From: Akkermansiaceae bacterium
GTDB lineage: Bacteria; Verrucomicrobiota; Verrucomicrobiia; Verrucomicrobiales; Akkermansiaceae
Length of the DNA: 64,000 nucleotides
Direction: 5' to 3'
Assembly (NCBI GenBank): GCA_030725745.1
Contig: JANRFH010000015.1
Span: forward strand, 30,869 to 94,868
A model generated the notes under the pieces. The model worked only from the letters and a program-made list of their open reading frames with translations. It ran no database searches and had not been told where the DNA came from. Of this stretch, positions 41,801 through 50,933 are shown one piece after another. Each line of letters starts with the position of its first letter. Position 1 is the stretch's first letter. A program made the translations under genes and the position numbers.

Positions 41801-42802
41801 TTATTCTAAATAGATGCGGTGAATTCCACGTCGTTCCATTTCTGTCTCCACATCTTCGAATTTGACTAGGCGCTCATCGGCATTTTCATTGAGTAAATCT
41901 GTTTCCACAGCTTTGAACTGCTCAAGCCAAGCTAGCCCTCCATTGATTTTTTCTTCCGCATTTTTGATTGCGGCCTTTTGGTGAGTGTCTCCGCGAAGGT
42001 TCCTTTCATTACTCAAAAAGGTTTCGAAATATTTCAGATAAGTCAGGCGACGTCTACTTACCTCGCCGGGATTCTGATGGTCGAGCATCAGAGCTCTCGT
42101 GTAGGCAAAAAAGGAGAGATTAAGGTCTCCCCGGAATGTAAGTGCATCACCCACGGTGACGAAGCCATCGGCGAAGGATTGGTCGTTGCGGATCAGTTGT
42201 TCATAGCGGTCTTCGAGAGTTGGCGCTTTGGCAGGCTTATCATGATCCGAACCATAGTCGGAATCTGAGAAACTTTCAGGATAGGCGACGCCGAGGAAAT
42301 TTTTCGCCGGGGGATTCTCTTTGGTGGAGTGCTCGTTTTTGGCTCTCCAGCGTAATGCTTTTAGATACCAGTCCCCAAGTCCCATGTGTCCTTCTGGTTT
42401 TAGCTCTAAGGCTTTGGCAATATATTCAGCTCCTTTTTGGAAATCTCCCTGTTTTTTGGCGGTCACCCCCATGTTCGACAAAGTCTCATAGTGATCCGGC
42501 TTGATTAGCCGCGCAGCTTCCAAGGCTTTCCACGCTGGTTTAAATTCTTTGAGGCGCACATGAGCGACGGCGAGATCGTTCAGGCTCGCCACATCTAGCT
42601 CACCTGCCTTTTCCAGTCGAGCAATCCGTGCCTGATAGTAGGCGTCTCCATGATGTGGAAACTGCCCGAGTAGCAAGTCCCACATCGTTGGGCGAACTGC
42701 GATTTCTTCTCTCAGGGTATCGGTGTCCCACAGACAAGCGGAGCCGACAGTTGTAGAGATGCCAAGTCCGCCGAGAATCCGCAATGCCTGTCTTCTATTC
42801 AT
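41801..42802 (-). CDS. TPR lipoprotein with Tat-like signal
   Basis: A 333-residue protein. The first residues, MNRRQALRILGGLGISTTVG followed by SACLWD, combine a twin-arginine-like pair with a lipobox (Cys23), so it is probably a lipoprotein. The body shows TPR units (AVAHVRLKEFKPAWKALEAA, then GVTAKKQGDFQKGAEYIAKA, near residues 80-150) and long amphipathic helices at the end. No enzymatic motif is present. It may be a surface scaffold or an adaptor. It is not in an obvious operon. Confidence 0.8.
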   Translation of the reverse strand: MNRRQALRILGGLGISTTVGSACLWDTDTLREEIAVRPTMWDLLLGQFPHHGDAYYQARIARLEKAGELDVASLNDLAVAHVRLKEFKPAWKALEAARLIKPDHYETLSNMGVTAKKQGDFQKGAEYIAKALELKPEGHMGLGDWYLKALRWRAKNEHSTKENPPAKNFLGVAYPESFSDSDYGSDHDKPAKAPTLEDRYEQLIRNDQSFADGFVTVGDALTFRGDLNLSFFAYTRALMLDHQNPGEVSRRRLTYLKYFETFLSNERNLRGDTHQKAAIKNAEEKINGGLAWLEQFKAVETDLLNENADERLVKFEDVETEMERRGIHRIYLE

Positions 42803-42896
42803 AATCTGACTAAACTGAGATATCCGCTTTCATGCATCAAGCGATCACTTCAACATCAGACGGATACTAGTTCGTTGTTGATACCGCTCTTTTGGA

Positions 42897-43070
42897 TCAA
42901 TCGGCTAGGCCTTGGGCGTGGATGTCGTCGGGGGAGTTGATGATGATGAGCATGGGGCGGCAGCAGATTTCGCAGTCGTAATCGTATTCCGTGGGCATTT
43001 CGGACTCCGGAGGCACGGCGATCTCGAATTCCTCGAAGCAGGTGGGGCAGGTGACGGGGAAGGTGTCCAT
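42897..43070 (-). CDS. CPXCG-like cysteine-rich small protein
   Basis: A 57-residue frame from ATG 43070, too short for many gene finders. It starts MDTFPVTCPTCFEEFEIAVP and continues with YDYDCEICCRPM. The two Cys pairs (CPTC at 8-11 and CEICC near 34-38) are spaced as in CPXCG-motif proteins, which are small zinc-ribbon-like proteins in many bacteria. The tail INSPDDIHAQGL is hydrophilic. The function is unknown. Strong codon bias and the metal-binding cysteine pattern support it as real. Confidence 0.8.
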   Translation of the reverse strand: MDTFPVTCPTCFEEFEIAVPPESEMPTEYDYDCEICCRPMLIIINSPDDIHAQGLAD

Positions 43071-43176
43071 TTTCTAAACTCTCAATCTTCAACTCACAAA
43101 TTTCAATGAAGACTTGGGATGGTATTCGGGCTTCCTGCGGGTGAGTGGATGTCCTAGAAGTTTCTGAGAAAATATT

Positions 43177-43524
43177 GTGAGCATTGACCAACCAAAACTC
43201 GTGGACTCTTGCGGGATCAATCAAGACGAGGGCAGCTGTGTCCTAGTGATTGTTGATGACCGGAAATGGAATGAGTGGGAGCATCTTAAAGCTCTCAAAG
43301 AGAAGCTGAACAACTATCTGGCGTTCATTGAATCAGGTGAGATCTACGAGGTACGCCCTGAGGCTCAGGGGCTTGCGATCGAGATTTGTATTCGCTGTAA
43401 GTTCGAGCCTGAAGGGGAGGATGATTTTAGCTTTTTACGCGTGTCGAGGAAAGCGATTGAAGGGGCGGGGTTTCGGTTCTCCGTGATGACGGATGCGGGT
43501 CGGTTTGAGATTCCTGATTGTTGA
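43177..43524 (+). CDS. DUF6572 domain protein
   Basis: A 115-residue protein from GTG 43177. It reads MSIDQPKLVDSCGINQDEGS, VLVIVDDRKWNEWEHLKALK, and EKLNNYLAFIESGEIYE, which I recognise as the DUF6572 pattern found in small stand-alone proteins, some near toxin-immunity genes. No toxin is visible next to it. Its role is unknown. No strong ribosome-binding site precedes the GTG. Confidence 0.72.
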   Translation: MSIDQPKLVDSCGINQDEGSCVLVIVDDRKWNEWEHLKALKEKLNNYLAFIESGEIYEVRPEAQGLAIEICIRCKFEPEGEDDFSFLRVSRKAIEGAGFRFSVMTDAGRFEIPDC

Positions 43525-43635
43525 TCCTACTTCGCCAAGGCTACGGCGGATAAGGTGGGGAAGAAGTGGCTAGTGCCGAGTGATCGGTGGAAGACTTGGG
43601 TTTTGCAGGCGTTCTGTAGAGACGCCTCTCCTTGT
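43525..43635. repeat. Spacer repeats between the DUF6572 gene and pyrC
   Basis: The 111 bases contain a hairpin CTTCGCCAAGGCTACGGCGG (43530-43549) related to 37670, a GTGCCGAGTGATCGGTGG phrase (43573), and a possible stem AGGCGT/ACGCCT (near 43607-43625). Confidence 0.6.
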
Positions 43636-44937
43636 TTATCTTTCGAGGAGAATCTCATCGCCAAGCACTACCAGATCAATCCGTCCGCTGAGGGTTTTGT
43701 CGAGGAAGGGGGTGTTCTGGGCTTTGGATTTCATGAAATCCTTGGTGAAGGTGGAGGTGGCCTCGGTGTTGAAGAGGGTGAGGTTGGCGGGTTGGCCTTC
43801 GGTGATGGTTGGGACGTCGAGGGACATGAGGCGGCGGGGCTCGGCGGAGTATTTTTTGACGAGGGTGTCCCAGCCGAATTTTCCTTCTTTGATGAAGTGG
43901 TGGTAGAGGGAGACGACGGCGGTATCGAGGCCGGTGATGCCGTTGGGGGCGCTTACGAAATCCTGGGATTTCTCGAATGGGGTGTGGGGGGCGTGGTCGG
44001 TGGCGATGAAGTCGAAGGTGCCGTCGAGGAGGCCTTCGAGGAGGCCCTCGTTGTCCGCTTTGGTGCGGAGAGGGGGGTTCATTTTGTAATGGGTGTCGAA
44101 ATCGCCGATGTGCTCGTCGGTGAAGAGGAGGTGGTGGGGTGAGACCTCGGCGGTGACTTTGACGTCGCCGCGTGACTTCCACCAGCGGATGGTTTCCATG
44201 CCCATCTTGGAGGAGACGTGCTGGATGTGGATGTGGGCGCCGGTGGTGTGGGCGAGGCGGATGTCGCGGTCGATGATGATTTCTTCGGCGCAGGCGGGGG
44301 AGCCGTGGATGCCGAGCTTGTAGGCGGTGGGGCCGTCGTTGAGGGCGCGGGGGCCGGCGAGCTCGGGGACTTCGCAATGGGAGGCGAAGAACATGTCGAA
44401 CTCGGAGGCGTATTGCATGGCGCGGTAGAGGAGGGAGGAGTTGATGGTGGTATCGCCATCATCGGTGAGCATGAGGACTCCGGCGGCGCGCATGCCGTCG
44501 ATGCCTGCGAGTTCCTTGCCCTCGCGGCCTTTGGAGACGCAACCGGAAGTGTAGATGGGGATGCGGGAGTTTTTTGCAGCCGAGGCAAGGACGGAGGTGA
44601 CGGATGCACCGGAGTCGATGGCGGGGGAGGTATTTGGCATCATGACGACGCCGGTGATGCCGCCGTTGATGGCTGCTTCGGAGCCTGTGGCGATATTTTC
44701 CTTCTGCTCCTGGCCGGGTTCGCGGAAGTGGACGTGGGCATCGAAGAAGGCGGGGAGGAGGATCTGGTTCTGGCAGTCGATGACCTTGGTGTCGGCTGGG
44801 GCGCTGATGCCGGGGGCGACTTTTTTGATGATGCCGTCGATGATGAGGACGTCGGCGGAGAGGAGGCCTGGGGAGGATTCGGAGGCGATGCGGGCGTTCT
44901 GGAGGAGGAGGTTCACGGGGCTGATGCTAAGTTTCAA
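43636..44937 (-). CDS. pyrC: Dihydroorotase
   Basis: A 433-residue amidohydrolase of the type I dihydroorotase class. FDAHVHFREPGQE (near residue 64) gives the metal histidines, followed by HCEVPEL (near 187), IHIQHVSSKMG (near 237), AEVSPHHLLFTDEH and the catalytic Asp in IATDHAPHTPFEK (near 312). It closes carbamoyl aspartate to dihydroorotate in pyrimidine synthesis. The carboxylated lysine position cannot be assigned by eye. The gene is alone; other pyr genes are not here. A TTTCAAATTTCAACC spacer repeat precedes the start. Confidence 0.93.
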   Translation of the reverse strand: MKLSISPVNLLLQNARIASESSPGLLSADVLIIDGIIKKVAPGISAPADTKVIDCQNQILLPAFFDAHVHFREPGQEQKENIATGSEAAINGGITGVVMMPNTSPAIDSGASVTSVLASAAKNSRIPIYTSGCVSKGREGKELAGIDGMRAAGVLMLTDDGDTTINSSLLYRAMQYASEFDMFFASHCEVPELAGPRALNDGPTAYKLGIHGSPACAEEIIIDRDIRLAHTTGAHIHIQHVSSKMGMETIRWWKSRGDVKVTAEVSPHHLLFTDEHIGDFDTHYKMNPPLRTKADNEGLLEGLLDGTFDFIATDHAPHTPFEKSQDFVSAPNGITGLDTAVVSLYHHFIKEGKFGWDTLVKKYSAEPRRLMSLDVPTITEGQPANLTLFNTEATSTFTKDFMKSKAQNTPFLDKTLSGRIDLVVLGDEILLER

Positions 44938-45004
44938 ATTTCAACCTTCAACTCTCAAACTTCAATTAAGACTGGTGTTGTGCAGGCGCTCCTTGGATGG
45001 GTAC

Positions 45005-45054
45005 AAAGAAAATCGGCAGACAACCGAGGTGGATGTCTGCCGATAGTTTTTCTT
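45005..45054. terminator. Bidirectional terminator hairpin downstream of rsmE
   Basis: Perfect 11-base arms ATCGGCAGACA (45012-45022) and TGTCTGCCGAT (45034-45044) are flanked by A-rich bases on the left and T-rich bases on the right, extending the stem to about 18 bases. It lies 150 bases beyond the rsmE stop and would work on the minus strand, and on the plus strand as well. Confidence 0.85.
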
Positions 45055-45195
45055 TGGGGGGAATTACTTTGTTTTTTGGGTCGTTGAGATCGGGCTTGGG
45101 GGGGAGAGCCTGTTTCTCGCTAACAGACTCACTATGCCACTATTCGGGCATATTGATATTCCGTGATCGCGTGTAATTTTGGATTTTTTGGGAAA

Positions 45196-45909
45196 TTAAA
45201 TGTAGTGGGCGCGGATGGCGGAGAGGCTGAAAAGGGTGGCCGTTTCCACTCGCAAGACGAGATCACCGAGGGTGATGGGGATGAAGCCGGCGGCGATGGC
45301 GGCTTGGGTTTCCTCTGGGGAGAAATCTCCTTCGGGGCCGATGAGGATGGTGACGGAAGTGAGATCCGGGTGGGCGGCTAGGGTTTCGCGGAAGCTCTGT
45401 GGATCATCTGAGAGGGAAGCGATGAGGGAGAGCTCGGTGGTGGGGCATATGGGGAGCCATTGATCGAAGGTGAGGGGGTCTTCAATGATGGGGACGGTGA
45501 ACTGGGCGCATTGCTTGCAGGCCTCTAGGGCGGTGCGGCGCCATTTTTCCGCTTTGTTATCGCCGGGGGTGGCGATGGTGTGGCGGGTGACGAGCGGCTG
45601 GATGCGCGAGACGCCTAGCTCGACAGATTTCTGCACGATCCAATCCATGTTTTTTCCCTTGGGGATGGCTTGGGCGAGGGTGATCTCTGGGAGTGGGGTG
45701 TCCTTGGAATCGGCGAGGTCGAGCATGAGGTCGATGCGCTGGCGGGATACACTGAGAACTTTCGCCTCGGCGAAGTTTCCCCTTCCATCGAAGACGGTGA
45801 TCCATTGATCCGGCTGGATGCGGAGGACTTGGGCGGCGTGTTTCGCCTCGTCTCCGGAGAGGAAGGGGGTTTCCGTCCAGTCGGCGGGGGGGAGGTAGAA
45901 ACGGGGCAT
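45196..45909 (-). CDS. rsmE: 16S rRNA (uracil-1498-N3) methyltransferase
   Basis: I start at ATG 45909 (237 residues). The N-terminal PUA-like region begins MPRFYLPP. The SPOUT catalytic domain shows GKNMDWIVQKSVELGVSRIQ, EACKQCAQ, ILIGPEGDFSPEE and ITLGDLVLRVETA, all typical of RsmE. It methylates U1498 of 16S rRNA with S-adenosylmethionine. Length is normal. It stands between trpG and pyrC in the same direction; a spacer repeat TTTCAAATTTCAACCTTTAA (45911-45930) precedes its start. Confidence 0.95.
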   Translation of the reverse strand: MPRFYLPPADWTETPFLSGDEAKHAAQVLRIQPDQWITVFDGRGNFAEAKVLSVSRQRIDLMLDLADSKDTPLPEITLAQAIPKGKNMDWIVQKSVELGVSRIQPLVTRHTIATPGDNKAEKWRRTALEACKQCAQFTVPIIEDPLTFDQWLPICPTTELSLIASLSDDPQSFRETLAAHPDLTSVTILIGPEGDFSPEETQAAIAAGFIPITLGDLVLRVETATLFSLSAIRAHYI

Positions 45910-46012
45910 AACTTTCAAATTTCAACCTTTAAGTCCTAAGGAAGAGAGGTGGTGGTGGGTAGTTTTCGGTAGGGAACGGGGCGTCAGAAAGCGGCTTGAA
46001 AAGCCGCGCTCC

Positions 46013-46576
46013 CTATAGGCGGAGGAAGGTTTCGAGCATTTGTTTGCCGTGCTCGGTGAGGATGGACTCGGGGTGGAACTGGACGCCGTGGACGGGGTGT
46101 TCTTTGTGTCTAAGTCCCATGATTTCGTCCTCAGCAGTCCATGCGGTGATTTCGAGGCAGTCGGGTAGGGTGTCGCGCTTGACGATGAGGGAGTGGTAGC
46201 GGGTGGCCTCGAAGGGGTTCGGCAGGCCGGCGAAGACGCTGGAGCCGTTATGGTGGATGGGGGAGGTCTTGCCGTGCATGAGGCGGTCTGCGCGGACGAC
46301 ATCGCCGCCGTAGACTTGCCCGATGGATTGGTGGCCGAGGCAGACGCCGAGGATGGGGGTGGTGGGGCCGAGCTGGCGGATGAGTTCGAGGGAGATGCCC
46401 GCTTCGTTGGGCGTGCAGGGGCCGGGGGAGATGCAGATTTTCTCCGGGGCAAGGGCTTTCACTTGATCGACGGTGAGGGCGTCGTTGCGGTGGATCTGCA
46501 TTTCCACGCCAAGCTCGCCGAAGTATTGGACGAGATTGTAGGTGAAGGAGTCGTAGTTGTCTAAGATGAGGAGCAC
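46013..46576 (-). CDS. trpG: Anthranilate synthase component II (glutamine amidotransferase)
   Basis: A 187-residue class I amidotransferase. It begins [20 protein letters not shown] and has the catalytic Cys in [10 protein letters not shown] (near residue 78) and the His-Glu pair in [14 protein letters not shown] (near 170). It hydrolyses glutamine and feeds ammonia to TrpE, or to PabB in folate synthesis. It is commonly next to trpE, but trpE is 10.8 kb away here with a large secreted-protein island in between. Confidence 0.93.
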   Translation of the reverse strand: MLLILDNYDSFTYNLVQYFGELGVEMQIHRNDALTVDQVKALAPEKICISPGPCTPNEAGISLELIRQLGPTTPILGVCLGHQSIGQVYGGDVVRADRLMHGKTSPIHHNGSSVFAGLPNPFEATRYHSLIVKRDTLPDCLEITAWTAEDEIMGLRHKEHPVHGVQFHPESILTEHGKQMLETFLRL

Positions 46577-46753
46577 GGGTGAAACTTTAAATTTTAAATT
46601 CGAAACTTCAAGGAAGAGGAGGAAGCATTGAGGGTGCTCAATGCTGAGCGACGTAAGCTAGTGCATTCTATCAGGAAGCGGGGGAAAAGCTAAATTCCTC
46701 ATACGACGGCCAGTTTTGGCACAGGAGGTGTTTCCGGACTGCTGGGGTGGCTT

Positions 46754-46975
46754 ATACCACTCCGCATTTCAAAAGAGACGAATGAGTATTTTATGTGGTT
46801 GAGATCGAAGTGCGCTTCGCATGGGCTGAGAAGCCGGGCGCTTTCCCGTAGTCTCTGCGTTACTCCTCAGTCATGATGCACCCAAGGGCATTTTACCCGC
46901 ATCACTCCCTCGTCATGCCTTGAGCCTACGAAAAATCACTCCGGCATTCGTCTCTTTTGAAACGCTACTTGGTAT
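46754..46975. mobile_element. MITE-like element with 31-base imperfect terminal inverted repeats
   Basis: The left end ATACCACTCCGCATTTCAAA with AGAGACGAATG (46754-46784) mirrors CATTCGTCTCTTTTGAAACG with CTACTTGGTAT (46945-46975). The inner 18 bases of each arm are exact. The 160-base core is non-coding, with small hairpins (GAAGTGCGCTTC). A non-autonomous element is likely. Confidence 0.7.
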
Positions 46976-47137
46976 TACTTCTCCTTGAATTTTTCCTGAG
47001 AGTTTCGCCGAATTCGTCAATGATGTTCGGTGATTTTGCGCCTTTGAAGATCGGGCTTATGGGTATTTTGTGTAAAGAGGTCAAATGGCTTGGATGCAGT
47101 CAATTTCAGCAATACAATGAATCGTTCTAACTCGCTG

Positions 47138-47254
47138 CCTCACTAATTCTCGCGAGGTGACAAATTCAGTTATTAATTACCATGTATGCCAAATCGTAAG
47201 GCGATACGAGATACAAATCGGTCAACATGAAGTGCCTCCGAGAAAAATATAAAC
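47138..47254 (+). promoter_or_regulatory. Conserved leader of secreted-protein unit, copy 1
   Basis: CCTCACTAATTCTCGCGAGG (47138-47157) and GTGACAAA begin a stretch that closely matches 51975-52089 before the second unit, continuing with GATACAAATCGGTCAACATG, AAGTGCCTCCGAGAAAAA and the start codon. A short stem CCTC/GAGG is possible. It may hold the promoter and translation signals shared by the two units. Confidence 0.6.
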
Positions 47255-50200
47255 ATGAAATTTGGCAAAAGAATCCGATCAAACAAAGGAAAGCAGGAAT
47301 TAGGATTCGTATTGATCGTCACGCTAGTCTTGATGGTAATGCTGGTGATACTGGTGACTGGCTTGCTCAGTATTTCTTCGGTTACACTGAGGAGTAGTAA
47401 GGTTGATTCGGATTTGTCTATCGCGCGCTACAATGCGCAGCTTGGCTTGCAGATGGCGCTGAGTCAGCTGCAGGAAACGATGGGGCCGGATCAGAGGGTC
47501 ACAGCGCCGGCGGATCTTAAGTTTGCTGGAACGGATTCCAGCAAATGGGTGGGGGTTTATGGAAATGAATCGGTGGCCGATTATTCACAGAGCCCCTCAG
47601 CTATTCCTTCAGAGCCTTACAAGCCAGTGCTTCTGAATTGGCTCGTGAGTGGAAATGAAAACGTTTCCTTCAGTTCATCGGTTTCGTCAGGAAGCTTCGG
47701 CTCGATCACGAGTCCACCAAGTTCGATAGACTTTGAGCCGACTGATAATGTTTCAGGGCTAGATGGGTCAATTGGCGGCATAACGATCGCGGGTCAGAAG
47801 GCCGCTTTGTTGGTGGGTGATGGATCGGTGGAGAACCCAAGCGGCTCTTCAAACTATGTGGCTGCGCCCATAGTATCGATAATGGATCAAGCAACTTCCA
47901 GCGAGACCGGTGGCTATGCCTATTGGGTAGGCGATGAAGGAATGAAAGCCAGGATCGACTTGCGCGATAATTTTCGTAAGCAGACCACATCAAGCGATAT
48001 CGATGAAGCGAAGGCCGCTAGCTTTATTTCTTCTCAGCGCAACGGGATTGAAATGATGAGTCGGGATGATACCGCCAATAATCAAATCGGTGACGACTAT
48101 GACCCAGAAAATGCGGATATTGAAAAACTTATCACAACGGGAGAGTTCCCACTACTCTCCGCAAACCTGATACCAGTCGCGAAGTCGAGATATCATGACA
48201 TCACTTCATATTCAAAAAGCGTTATAGCGGATAGTTATGCAGGTGGTTTGAAGCAAGAAATGGGCGCCTTGATCTACGGGAATGAAGGGCCGGATGATTC
48301 TGATCCTGTTTTTACACCGGAAAATTCTAGTGAGTTTGGAATTCCTAGATGGGGTCACATTCGCAGTTGGGCCAATCTCACTGCGCCTCTTTCCACTCCA
48401 CCTCCAGTGTTATCTGCCTCAGTAGTAAGGCCATATACACGCACACAAACGAAGTTCGGACCAGTGTTAGTCCTAGCGACCTTCGCTATGGGAGTCGAGG
48501 TGGATCAAGAAGCAGCGAATGCAATCCGAATTGTATTTTACCCTGCCTTGATTCTTTGGAACCCCTACACGGTCGCGATTCCTGCCACCGATTACGAAGC
48601 GGGTTTTCGCTATATTCCTGGTTCGCCTGGAAATGACGCTCTTAGGGTTGTAATGAAAAGCAATCACCCTACGGATCCGGAGCGTACGCTTGGTACGGGT
48701 TTTCTGAGCGGAGGAACCCCAGAGTTGTCGGCAGGAAACGGTTTCTTTAGATTCCGAGTTGTGGGCGAGGAAATCCCTGCAGGTGAGTCTCACATTTACT
48801 TGGCGCAAAGACCTTCAGCCGGGATGTATTCTCCTGGGGTAACGACATTGACCAGAGCCGAGGACAGCAATATCGGATATCTCGAACGTAAAGTAACAAC
48901 AGATACGTCATACGCCTTTGATCCTGATTCTTTTAATTATGTGATACCACCGGGGACAGACCCCAATAATTTCGAACCGGAATCCGAGTTAGAAGTTCGG
49001 CTGGATTGTGACCTGGCTAGGGAGCAGGGGATGGCCAGTGGAAATAGGTTTGAAGTCATCCTCACCAGCCCTGGCGAACTAGAAGACGGCTATGATCAGA
49101 CGACACCGGTCTATCAGGCTTTGACGGATATGAATTTTGGTGTGGATACCTATGATGTTCCTAGAGGTCGCGATCCGCACGACGTTTACGATCCAAATGG
49201 GAATGCTTCTACTGTAGATATTCTCAGGCTTTTTAGCGCAGGAAGCCCAAGCTCCGGCTCCGGGCCGCAGTATATCACACGAAGTACGATCATGATGGAA
49301 GCGCGTGGAAACCCCTCAGCGCGTTGGCCGCAGGTGGGAGCGATGGGACAAACAGGTGGTTCTAATGCCGTGCGCTGGATTGCTGGACAGAATCCTATAG
49401 CGCCCTTCATCAAGCGCACAGCAAATGAAGAACAACTGGGAGGAGGAGCCTTCTCACATGGCAGTGTTATCTCCGGGGTAGTCAGTAACCGTGGTAGATT
49501 GATGTTAGGAAATTCTAGGGTGGACAGCTACCTTGCCGGCATAGGTGGCAGCCCTGCGACGCCTGCGGGCAATGGTGGAGCGCGGCAAGCTACATTAATC
49601 GATATACTTCCTGACACTATACCACTCATGTCGCTGGGGCAGCTACAGCATGCCCAGCTCGATCCTTATGGTTTTGGATCGACCTACACTTTCGGGAATG
49701 GTGCGGCGAATGTGAATATTCCTCGTGCCGATCAATTCATATCCGGTGAAGTCGCCCAGCCTGCTAATTCACCCACAACTTACTCAGATAATTTATACGA
49801 TATGCCTTGGCATACCAATCGAGCCATTTGGGATCGTTACTTTGTATCCACCGCCGAGTCCGATTTAACTCAACAGGATATTGACGACAACGTTCCACTA
49901 CTCAACGGAAGGATGGAATATTTGACCGCGAACGGAAGGAGACCGAGTGAGGCTAGCCTCCGGCCAACAAGTTCAGATGCTTTCCTAGAAGCGGCAGCCA
50001 ACCTCATGGTCAAAGGGGGATTCAATTTGAATTCAACTTCGGTGGATGCATGGAAAGCGATTTTGACGGGTACGAACCAACTGACGGTTCCCTCAACACT
50101 TGCTCATCCTGAGTATAGCTCTGAACCTTTAAATGTGATGATGCCACGTTTTTCACGCGATGTGAGATTAGTAGATACAGTAGATGCTGATGGTTTGACG

Positions 50201-50926
50201 AATATGTGGAGTAGCGATACAAACCGAAGAAACAATCTGTATCGCGGTAATCGGGAGTTGGTTCTGTTTAGAGAAGTTGGCAATGATAGTGAGGAAATCG
50301 AAGATGCTCAAGATAGGCTGAATGAGGTGGTAAACGAGCTGGCGGAAAAAATCGTTGAAGAGATTCGTTTAAGAGGCCCGTTCCTATCAGTTAGTGATTT
50401 TGTCAATAGAAAACTCGATAACACTGATGAGGGTATCCGTGGAACACTTCAGGCGGCCTTGGATAAAATGGAAAATTATCCAGTGAATCCGCAGGATAGC
50501 TTCGGTACGCTTAATGGCGGATATAACGACGGAGGGTGTTACGTATCAAAAAACGTCATTACAGGGTGGGAAGAAGAGCATTTCTTGGGAACTCCGACTT
50601 CGGAAAGGAGATCAGTAGCTAATTCTAAGGCGGCGATGTCGCCAAAGTATCTAACGCAGGGCGATATCCTTACTACCATAGGCTCTTCGCTTTCCGCTCG
50701 ATCTGACACGTTCTTAATCCGTAGCTACGGTGAGGCACTCGACTCGGGCGGTAACGTGATTTCACGTGCATGGTGTGAGGCTGTTGTTCAACGCCTCCCT
50801 GACTATGTAGATCGTGAAGAAGAGGCCTGGACCGCCCCCAGCGATCTGACCCTTTCGTCTAATCGAAGATTGGGTCGCCGTTTTTCTGTGGTTTCATTCC
50901 GTTGGTTGTCCGAAGGCGAAATCTAA
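47255..50926 (+). CDS. Giant pseudopilin-like secreted protein, verru_Chthon cassette A type (copy 1)
   Basis: A 1223-residue protein. A basic start MKFGKRIRSNKGKQELG leads into a hydrophobic segment (FVLIVTLVLMVMLVILVTGL) like the N-terminal anchor of PilX-type pilin-like proteins, then YNAQLGLQMALSQLQETMGP. The long middle is polar and beta-rich. The C terminus has RSDTFLIRSYGEALDSGG and RAWCEAVVQRLPDY, typical of verru_Chthon cassette protein A. It is probably exported by a type II-secretion or pilus-like route and exposed at the surface. Its partner gene starts 7 bases later. A near-homologue follows at 52090; the first 260 bases of the two are nearly identical. Confidence 0.72.
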   Translation: MKFGKRIRSNKGKQELGFVLIVTLVLMVMLVILVTGLLSISSVTLRSSKVDSDLSIARYNAQLGLQMALSQLQETMGPDQRVTAPADLKFAGTDSSKWVGVYGNESVADYSQSPSAIPSEPYKPVLLNWLVSGNENVSFSSSVSSGSFGSITSPPSSIDFEPTDNVSGLDGSIGGITIAGQKAALLVGDGSVENPSGSSNYVAAPIVSIMDQATSSETGGYAYWVGDEGMKARIDLRDNFRKQTTSSDIDEAKAASFISSQRNGIEMMSRDDTANNQIGDDYDPENADIEKLITTGEFPLLSANLIPVAKSRYHDITSYSKSVIADSYAGGLKQEMGALIYGNEGPDDSDPVFTPENSSEFGIPRWGHIRSWANLTAPLSTPPPVLSASVVRPYTRTQTKFGPVLVLATFAMGVEVDQEAANAIRIVFYPALILWNPYTVAIPATDYEAGFRYIPGSPGNDALRVVMKSNHPTDPERTLGTGFLSGGTPELSAGNGFFRFRVVGEEIPAGESHIYLAQRPSAGMYSPGVTTLTRAEDSNIGYLERKVTTDTSYAFDPDSFNYVIPPGTDPNNFEPESELEVRLDCDLAREQGMASGNRFEVILTSPGELEDGYDQTTPVYQALTDMNFGVDTYDVPRGRDPHDVYDPNGNASTVDILRLFSAGSPSSGSGPQYITRSTIMMEARGNPSARWPQVGAMGQTGGSNAVRWIAGQNPIAPFIKRTANEEQLGGGAFSHGSVISGVVSNRGRLMLGNSRVDSYLAGIGGSPATPAGNGGARQATLIDILPDTIPLMSLGQLQHAQLDPYGFGSTYTFGNGAANVNIPRADQFISGEVAQPANSPTTYSDNLYDMPWHTNRAIWDRYFVSTAESDLTQQDIDDNVPLLNGRMEYLTANGRRPSEASLRPTSSDAFLEAAANLMVKGGFNLNSTSVDAWKAILTGTNQLTVPSTLAHPEYSSEPLNVMMPRFSRDVRLVDTVDADGLTNMWSSDTNRRNNLYRGNRELVLFREVGNDSEEIEDAQDRLNEVVNELAEKIVEEIRLRGPFLSVSDFVNRKLDNTDEGIRGTLQAALDKMENYPVNPQDSFGTLNGGYNDGGCYVSKNVITGWEEEHFLGTPTSERRSVANSKAAMSPKYLTQGDILTTIGSSLSARSDTFLIRSYGEALDSGGNVISRAWCEAVVQRLPDYVDREEEAWTAPSDLTLSSNRRLGRRFSVVSFRWLSEGEI

Positions 50927-50933
50927 ATTAATT

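Larger units (their letters stand above)
46577..47254. other. Long non-coding gap with an inverted-repeat element and leader
   Basis: No gene is supported in these 678 bases. They contain a TTTAAATTTTAAATTCG repeat (46583), the 222-base inverted-repeat element at 46754-46975 and, at the right end, the leader shared with the second copy of the secreted-protein unit. Confidence 0.6.
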
